Translations under genes and position numbers: made by a program
The notes under the pieces: generated by a model
What the model was told of the DNA's origin: nothing
Database searches by the model: none
The model's input: only the letters and a program-made list of their open reading frames with translations
Shown: piece after piece, positions 15,138 to 19,197 of the stretch
Position numbering within the stretch: the stretch's first letter is position 1
How the letters are laid out: each line of letters opens with the position of its first letter
NCBI GenBank assembly: GCA_039806065.1
Contig: JBDKJS010000048.1
Coordinates: 1 to 19,197 of the forward strand
Length of the DNA stretch: 19,197 bases
Source of the DNA: JBDKJS01 sp039806065
Lineage (GTDB): Bacteria > Bacteroidota > Bacteroidia > AKYH767-A > 2013-40CM-41-45
Reading direction: 5' to 3'

Positions 15138-15317
15138 CAAGGCATTGACCAAGTTACCTTGTGCCAATGGGTAGTCCCTTCTTCTACGGTACCAATGCAA
15201 TACAAATTAGCTTGCTATTTGACTAGCATTCCAAAATTCTATTTTAGCTATAATCTCCATTGATTTTTTCCTTTTTTTGATAAGCAACTTTGCTCGCGTA
15301 CTCCCGAAAAAATAAGC

Positions 15318-16247
15318 TTACGATGGGAAATGGTGCCCTAGGGCTTGTAAATTTTTTCGGATACCCCTTAATCCAGCACGGGCTATAGGGCTGTGCTTAA
15401 AGGTGGATTTAAAAACCTGATCAGTGATTTCGAGCCAATCATGATGACTAAAATTGGTAAGTGAAGGCAATGGATGGAAAAGTGGCTCTTGATGGGGCAT
15501 AGCAAATTTATTCCAAGGACACACATCTTGGCAAATGTCGCAGCCAAAGATCCAATCTTGAAGTTGATGTTGGTAGCTCGAAGGGATTTGTTCTTTTAGC
15601 TCAATGGTGAAATAGGAAATGCATTTGCTGCCATCTACCACAGTGGGTTTGATAATTGCCTGCGTAGGACACGCCTCAATGCAACGGTTGCAGGTACCAC
15701 AGTGAGCAGTAGAGATGGCATCAGGTGGTAATGGAAGATCTATAATGAGTTCGGCAAGAAAAAAAAAGGATCCATGGTGCTTATTGATAAGGTTACCGTT
15801 TTTTCCTACCCATCCCAAACCGCTTCGCGAAGCCCATGATCGTTCTAGCACAGGAGCACTGTCTACAAAAGCGCGGCCTTCTATGGCACCCATTTTATGG
15901 CGTATAGTGGAAAGCAGGAGTTTAAGTTTAGCCTTTACCACATGGTGGTAGTCTTGCCCATAGGCATATTTGGCCACCTTTGGAGATTTATCAAGTGTTG
16001 CAGAAGGATAATAATTATATAATAACGAAATTACTGTTTTTGCACCCGGTACTAGTTTAGTGGGATCTAGACGGAGGTCGAAATGATTGGCCATATAACT
16101 CATTTGGCCATGATGCTGTGCGGTTAGCCAACTTTCAAGTCGTGGTGCATCGTCAGCTAAAAATTGTGCCTTACTAAAACCTACTTCGGTGAATCCTAAA
16201 TGGAGCGCTTGCTGGGTTATGAATTCTTTTTGCTGTTGAGCATCCAT
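15318..16247 (-). CDS. queG: Epoxyqueuosine reductase QueG
   Basis: 309 residues, the shorter form typical outside Proteobacteria. It reduces epoxyqueuosine to queuosine at position 34 of GUN tRNAs, using cobalamin and two [4Fe-4S] clusters. The N-terminal cobalamin-binding part has 'FVDSAPVLERSWASRSGLGWVGKNGNLI', in which Asp129 matches the proposed proton donor. Ferredoxin-like cysteines follow: 183, 186, 189, 193 (CGTCNRCIEACPTQAI) and 209, 236, 239, 243 (CDICQDVCPWN). All eight are present. The ATG at 16247 lies inside the 3' end of the propeller gene (31-base overlap), so the two are probably transcribed together although they share no obvious function. Confidence 0.95.
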   Translation of the reverse strand: MDAQQQKEFITQQALHLGFTEVGFSKAQFLADDAPRLESWLTAQHHGQMSYMANHFDLRLDPTKLVPGAKTVISLLYNYYPSATLDKSPKVAKYAYGQDYHHVVKAKLKLLLSTIRHKMGAIEGRAFVDSAPVLERSWASRSGLGWVGKNGNLINKHHGSFFFLAELIIDLPLPPDAISTAHCGTCNRCIEACPTQAIIKPTVVDGSKCISYFTIELKEQIPSSYQHQLQDWIFGCDICQDVCPWNKFAMPHQEPLFHPLPSLTNFSHHDWLEITDQVFKSTFKHSPIARAGLRGIRKNLQALGHHFPS

Positions 16248-18322
16248 TGGTTTTTAAACTTAATTTTTCGGATGGGTAATTGCCAAATGCCACTGCCGTG
16301 GGTGGCCGCGTAAATGGTTTTGTTTATTGCACTATAATATAATTCGCTAATTACCACAGGTAGCATTCCATTTGTGATGCAATACCACTGCTGTTGATTG
16401 TAAGCATAAACACCAGCGGAAGTGGCTGCCAAAAGATAAGTACGTCTTCCATGTTTGAAAGTGAGCAGGTGATATACATCTACAAATGAAGGCAAACCCT
16501 CCAGGTTATGCCAATTATTACCGCTATCGAAACTAGCCATTACTTTATAAACCCACCCACCATAGAAACTCACATAAATGGTGGTTGATTGGGTAGGATG
16601 AATGGCAGTAGATGTGATAGAGCTATAGGCCACGCCTAAAAGGCCTGGTGTACGATCTATCCACGTGCGGCCGTGGTTGGTAGTGAGAAATAATTTATTG
16701 CTCAATGCACCATAGGTGGGATTGGGATAAGCTGCTACGATGACGTTGGAATCTACTATTGATTGTGTTACGGAAATTAATTTTTCTTTTGTAGATGGCA
16801 AGATTGCGCCTAGCGACAACCACGACTGCCCACGATATGGGCTGTAAAACAAATCAGTGAAGCCTGCATAGATTGCATTGGGTTGTTGTTGATTAATGAA
16901 AAATGGTTTTACATATGCCCCCACTTGTGATCTTGGATGAATGTTTTTCCATGACGTGCCGTTATTAGTAGAAATAGCAGTAATATTATTTTGCCCATCA
17001 TTGCGAAAGGCGATACTATCAGCTCTAGGATGAATAGCTACACGCATGCCATCGCCCCCGGCTACGCATTTCCATTTATTGTTTTGAAACACGATGGTAC
17101 CTGCATCTTGTAAGCCAGCAATAATAAATTTTTTATTGGCAGCTACACTCCAAACTTGGGCTATATTGGCTCCACCGTTATCAAATAACCAAGATCGGCC
17201 GTTGTTGTCAGATCGATAGAGTCCGCCATCGGTGCTGGCATAAAGTAACTGGGTAAGTGTATCAAAATAGAGTTCATGCACATCATCGTGGATCTTTTGC
17301 TGAACATTAACTGATTGCCACTTTGCCTGATGGTAGTATGCCGCATGTACGTGATTGCCACTGGTAAAGAAAATAGTATCGTTAGTAGGCGCCAATGCAG
17401 TGCGCCATGTAGGGCTACGGGGTGCACTTAATAAATATTGAAAATGCTGCCTAGCGTAATGGCAATAATAGAGTTCATTTTGACGGGTGCTATCATTTAC
17501 AACCAATGCATAAATACCAGTGGCACTGGTTGCCACCACAATTCGTGCACAGAAGGAAGGATGGGGTAATCCCGTATAAAGCACTGCACGAAGAGGAAAA
17601 TGGTGGTCTATTGCATACACTGCCTGTCCTGCCATTAAAAATAATGAACCTTGGTGGGGGCTCAAATGAAGTGTTTTGATGGCTTCATTAGCAAGGGAGA
17701 GCGTCATGTACCATGATTTTCCTGAATCAAGACTAGTAAAAATACTACTTACAAATTGCGCACTGTCATGATTGTATGTATAGCGTGCACAATAAAGTGC
17801 AATTTGTTGCGAATCTTGAATAGCAATCAAATTACGAACGATACTCTTACTTGGAAATGTATATAAATTTGGAATTAGTTTCTTATCTAAATCGTAATAA
17901 TATTGAGATTGGTGCCAAGATTGGCCAGCATCAAGACTGTAATAATTTCCATGCCACTGTGCAGCGGTAGAACCTAATGCAGGAGCATTTTTATCAAGCT
18001 CGGCATCAGGATCACCTGATGCAGCTACAAGTAAATCTGGGGTAACGGAAACCACATCAGCTATGCATGCATTTTGAAGACCTGTATAACCAAGTGGCTT
18101 CCATTCCTCTGCAATGGATGGTCTAAAAAAAAGTCCCCCAAATGGGCTACATAAGTACTGGCCATGAGGATATGACTTTATAGCCCCTGCCCTACCGATA
18201 CCGGTAGCGGAACCTCCACCAGCATTTACGGGTAGTTGAAATGGCCCCAGCTGCTGCCATTGCTGCGCTTGCAGGGAAAATTGCATTGCAAAAAACAAAA
18301 AGCAAAAAAAGTATGACCGCAT
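16217..18322 (-). CDS. Exported Asp-box (BNR/sortilin-like) beta-propeller protein
   Basis: 701 residues from the ATG at 18322, chosen because it opens on a signal peptide (MRSYFFCFLFFAMQFSLQAQ, cleavage after AQA or so); an upstream in-frame ATG at 18355 would add 11 residues. At least seven Asp-box motifs (S-x-D/N-x-G-x-x-W) are spaced along it, near residues 129, 197, 371, 451, 494, 547 and 597, each at a propeller blade turn, e.g. SLDAGQSW, SDNNGRSW, SFDSGNNW. This is the architecture of VPS10/sortilin-like and YCF48/BNR propellers, often mis-labelled 'exo-sialidase'; I see no sialidase catalytic arginine triad. Unlike many Bacteroidota relatives it ends ~IRKIKFKNQWMLNSKKNS with no type IX sorting domain. 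Periplasmic or surface location is inferred; function unknown. Confidence 0.75.
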   Translation of the reverse strand: MRSYFFCFLFFAMQFSLQAQQWQQLGPFQLPVNAGGGSATGIGRAGAIKSYPHGQYLCSPFGGLFFRPSIAEEWKPLGYTGLQNACIADVVSVTPDLLVAASGDPDAELDKNAPALGSTAAQWHGNYYSLDAGQSWHQSQYYYDLDKKLIPNLYTFPSKSIVRNLIAIQDSQQIALYCARYTYNHDSAQFVSSIFTSLDSGKSWYMTLSLANEAIKTLHLSPHQGSLFLMAGQAVYAIDHHFPLRAVLYTGLPHPSFCARIVVATSATGIYALVVNDSTRQNELYYCHYARQHFQYLLSAPRSPTWRTALAPTNDTIFFTSGNHVHAAYYHQAKWQSVNVQQKIHDDVHELYFDTLTQLLYASTDGGLYRSDNNGRSWLFDNGGANIAQVWSVAANKKFIIAGLQDAGTIVFQNNKWKCVAGGDGMRVAIHPRADSIAFRNDGQNNITAISTNNGTSWKNIHPRSQVGAYVKPFFINQQQPNAIYAGFTDLFYSPYRGQSWLSLGAILPSTKEKLISVTQSIVDSNVIVAAYPNPTYGALSNKLFLTTNHGRTWIDRTPGLLGVAYSSITSTAIHPTQSTTIYVSFYGGWVYKVMASFDSGNNWHNLEGLPSFVDVYHLLTFKHGRRTYLLAATSAGVYAYNQQQWYCITNGMLPVVISELYYSAINKTIYAATHGSGIWQLPIRKIKFKNQWMLNSKKNS

Positions 18323-18499
18323 GGTAGGCAAAGCTATTAAAATAAAAAACACCACCTAAATGTAATAAGTAGAGCAAGCAATACAATCTGATAGCCTTTT
18401 TGCTTGCCCATAATTTCACTAACAGAAAGTCTGGAATTGTATTGGATTTTTTTTGTGTGATCTGTGTAATATGTGAGACATTTTCTATGTGTATATTTT

Positions 18500-18622
18500 C
18501 TCTCACAGAAAGCACAGAAGGCACAGAAGGGTTTTTACGCTTAGTTTTTTTCTGTGTGATCTGTGTAATCTGTGAGCTTATTTTTTTTACGTCTTGTTTA
18601 AAAACTGAATGCCTAATTTTTT
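18500..18622 (+). repeat. Composite A-B-spacer block, copy 1
   Basis: Unit A (from 18500), an AT-rich 22-base linker, unit B (18550-18576) and the spacer TTTACGTCTTGTTTAAAAAC plus CTGAATGCCTAATTTT. It differs from copy 2 (18873-18993) by two substitutions and two extra T. Confidence 0.88.
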
Positions 18623-18705
18623 CTCTCACAGAAAGCACAGAAGGTGTTGCCGCTTAGTTTTCTCTCACAGAAGGCACAGAAGGCACAGAAGGGTGTTGGA
18701 TTATT

Positions 18706-18776
18706 TTCTGTGTGATCTGTGTAATCTGTGAGCCTATTTTTTTTACGTCTTGTTTAAAAACTGAATGCCTAATTTT
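18706..18776 (+). repeat. Unit B plus conserved spacer, middle copy
   Basis: These 71 bases are identical, base for base, to 18923-18993. The preceding A unit (18662) carries a different linker ending GGGTGTTGGATTA, so only the B-plus-spacer half was copied or conserved here. Confidence 0.88.
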
Positions 18777-18872
18777 CTCTCACAGAATGCACAGAAGTCA
18801 CAGAAGGGTTAACACTTAGTTTTTCTCTCACAGAAAGCACTGAAGTCACAGAAGGGTTAACACTTAGTTTTT
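18777..18872 (+). repeat. Two tandem 48-base A units
   Basis: Direct repeats starting at 18777 and 18825, followed by a third A unit at 18873. Each carries CTCTCACAGAA, two further CACAGA-type motifs and the linker GGGTTAACACTTAGTTTTT. They differ at a few positions in the motif spacers. Confidence 0.9.
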
Positions 18873-18993
18873 CTCTCACAGAAAGCACGGAAGGCACAGA
18901 AGGGTTTTTACGCTTAGTTTTTTTCTGTGTGATCTGTGTAATCTGTGAGCCTATTTTTTTTACGTCTTGTTTAAAAACTGAATGCCTAATTTT
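18873..18993 (+). repeat. Composite A-B-spacer block, copy 2
   Basis: Near-perfect copy of 18500-18622. The A part has CACGGAAGG where copy 1 has CACAGAAGG, and B is followed by GCCTA rather than GCTTA. Confidence 0.88.
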
Positions 18994-19089
18994 CTCTCAC
19001 AGAAAGCACTGAAGACACAGAAGGGTTAACGCTTAGTATTTCTCTCACAGAAAGCACAGAAGTCACGGAAGTGTGTTGGATTTTATGTG
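18994..19089 (+). repeat. Last two A units and array edge
   Basis: A units start at 18994 and 19042, 48 bases apart. The last linker changes to GTGTGTTGGATT, like that after the A unit at 18662, and leads into a decayed B copy (TGTGTGATCTATCTAATAAG). Beyond about 19110 the sequence is AT-rich and shows nothing I can assign. Confidence 0.8.
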
Positions 19090-19197
19090 TGTGATCTATC
19101 TAATAAGCAATCCATTTCCATCTTGGGCTTATTCTTTGCAATCTGTATGGCCAATATGTTATACCTATGGTAAAAATAAAAAAACCACAACTTTAAA

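Larger units (their letters stand above)
18420..19110. repeat. Mosaic repeat array of CACAGAAGG-type units and their inverted relatives
   Basis: About 690 bases with no credible gene. Eight copies of unit A (CTCACAGAaagCACAGAaggCACAGAAgg) start at 18500, 18623, 18662, 18777, 18825, 18873, 18994 and 19042. Three full copies of unit B (ttCTGTGtgaTCTGTGtaaTCTGTGAG) start at 18550, 18706 and 18923, with degenerate copies near 18453 and 19086. The reverse complement of B matches A at 21 of 27 positions, differing only in two three-base spacers. A copies are usually followed by GGGTT(A/T)..CGCTTAGTTTT or close variants, and each full B by an identical AT-rich spacer. Short CACAGA-type repeats of this style occur dispersed in many bacterial genomes, from memory. 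Reading frames across it (for example ITQITQ on the minus strand) are by-products of the repeats. Confidence 0.92.

Noticed and set aside
18329..18336. TAGCTTTG as -7 promoter of the propeller gene
   Set aside because: It ends only seven bases before the chosen ATG, which would leave almost no leader, and has no -33 partner; kept as an uncertain coincidence.
18192..18638. 148-codon minus-strand frame over the propeller start and repeat array
   Set aside because: Its sequence (ITQITQKK, SVPSVLSVREN) is just the translated repeat units and the out-of-frame propeller N-terminus; no start signal and no independent protein character.
18400..18657. 85-codon plus-strand frame in the repeat array
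   Set aside because: Composed of repeat translations (LTESTEGTEG, FFCVICVICE); a by-product of the repeats.
18777..19060. CRISPR array (48-base periodic repeats)
   Set aside because: The sequences between the repeats are themselves repeated, the units vary, inverted copies are interspersed, and no cas gene is nearby.

Overview
The window looks like chromosomal DNA of an AT-rich member of the Bacteroidota, most likely an environmental Chitinophagales/Sphingobacteriales/Saprospiria-type lineage, though I cannot place it to genus. Reasons: a PorX-type receiver/PglZ response regulator (a type IX secretion regulator), a secreted protein with a C-terminal domain resembling a type IX sorting signal, a TAnnTTTG-type -7 motif in front of several genes, and few clear Shine-Dalgarno sites.

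Layout. Positions 1-1066 (minus strand) hold the first 37 codons of a topoisomerase IV B subunit (parE), a DUF167/YggU protein, and an AcpH-like acyl-carrier-protein phosphodiesterase. A divergent Kazal-domain secreted protein follows on the plus strand (1160-1672). Positions 1714-4955 (minus) form a likely operon porX -> tsaE -> alanine dehydrogenase-like gene. Positions 5069-12297 (minus) form a compact six-gene exopolysaccharide operon whose reading frames overlap or nearly touch: membrane-tethered receiver protein -> Wza-like export lipoprotein -> Wzc-like co-polymerase/BY-kinase -> Wzx-like flippase -> GT4 glycosyltransferase -> Wzy/O-antigen-ligase-like polymerase. The 310-base region upstream of this operon holds several perfect palindromes and the terminator of the next gene, NADP isocitrate dehydrogenase (icd, minus). 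A divergent spacer separates icd from ubiX (plus). Next comes a 61-residue conserved-looking small protein with a recognisable promoter and a very strong terminator. Then, on the minus strand, queG (epoxyqueuosine reductase) overlaps an exported Asp-box beta-propeller protein.

The last ~780 bases are non-coding. They hold a striking mosaic array built from a 9-base CACAGAAGG-type motif (unit A, about 48-base period), an inverted relative of it (unit B) and a conserved AT-rich spacer. A and B can pair into long imperfect hairpins, and a ~121-base A+B+spacer block is duplicated almost perfectly.

Functional picture: mostly housekeeping genes (tRNA modification by tsaE and queG, central metabolism by icd and ald, prenyl-FMN synthesis by ubiX) around an envelope/secretion theme (porX, Kazal protein, exopolysaccharide operon, propeller protein). 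The best candidates for something under-described are the tail-anchored receiver at the head of the exopolysaccharide operon, the terminal repeat array, and the isolated small protein.
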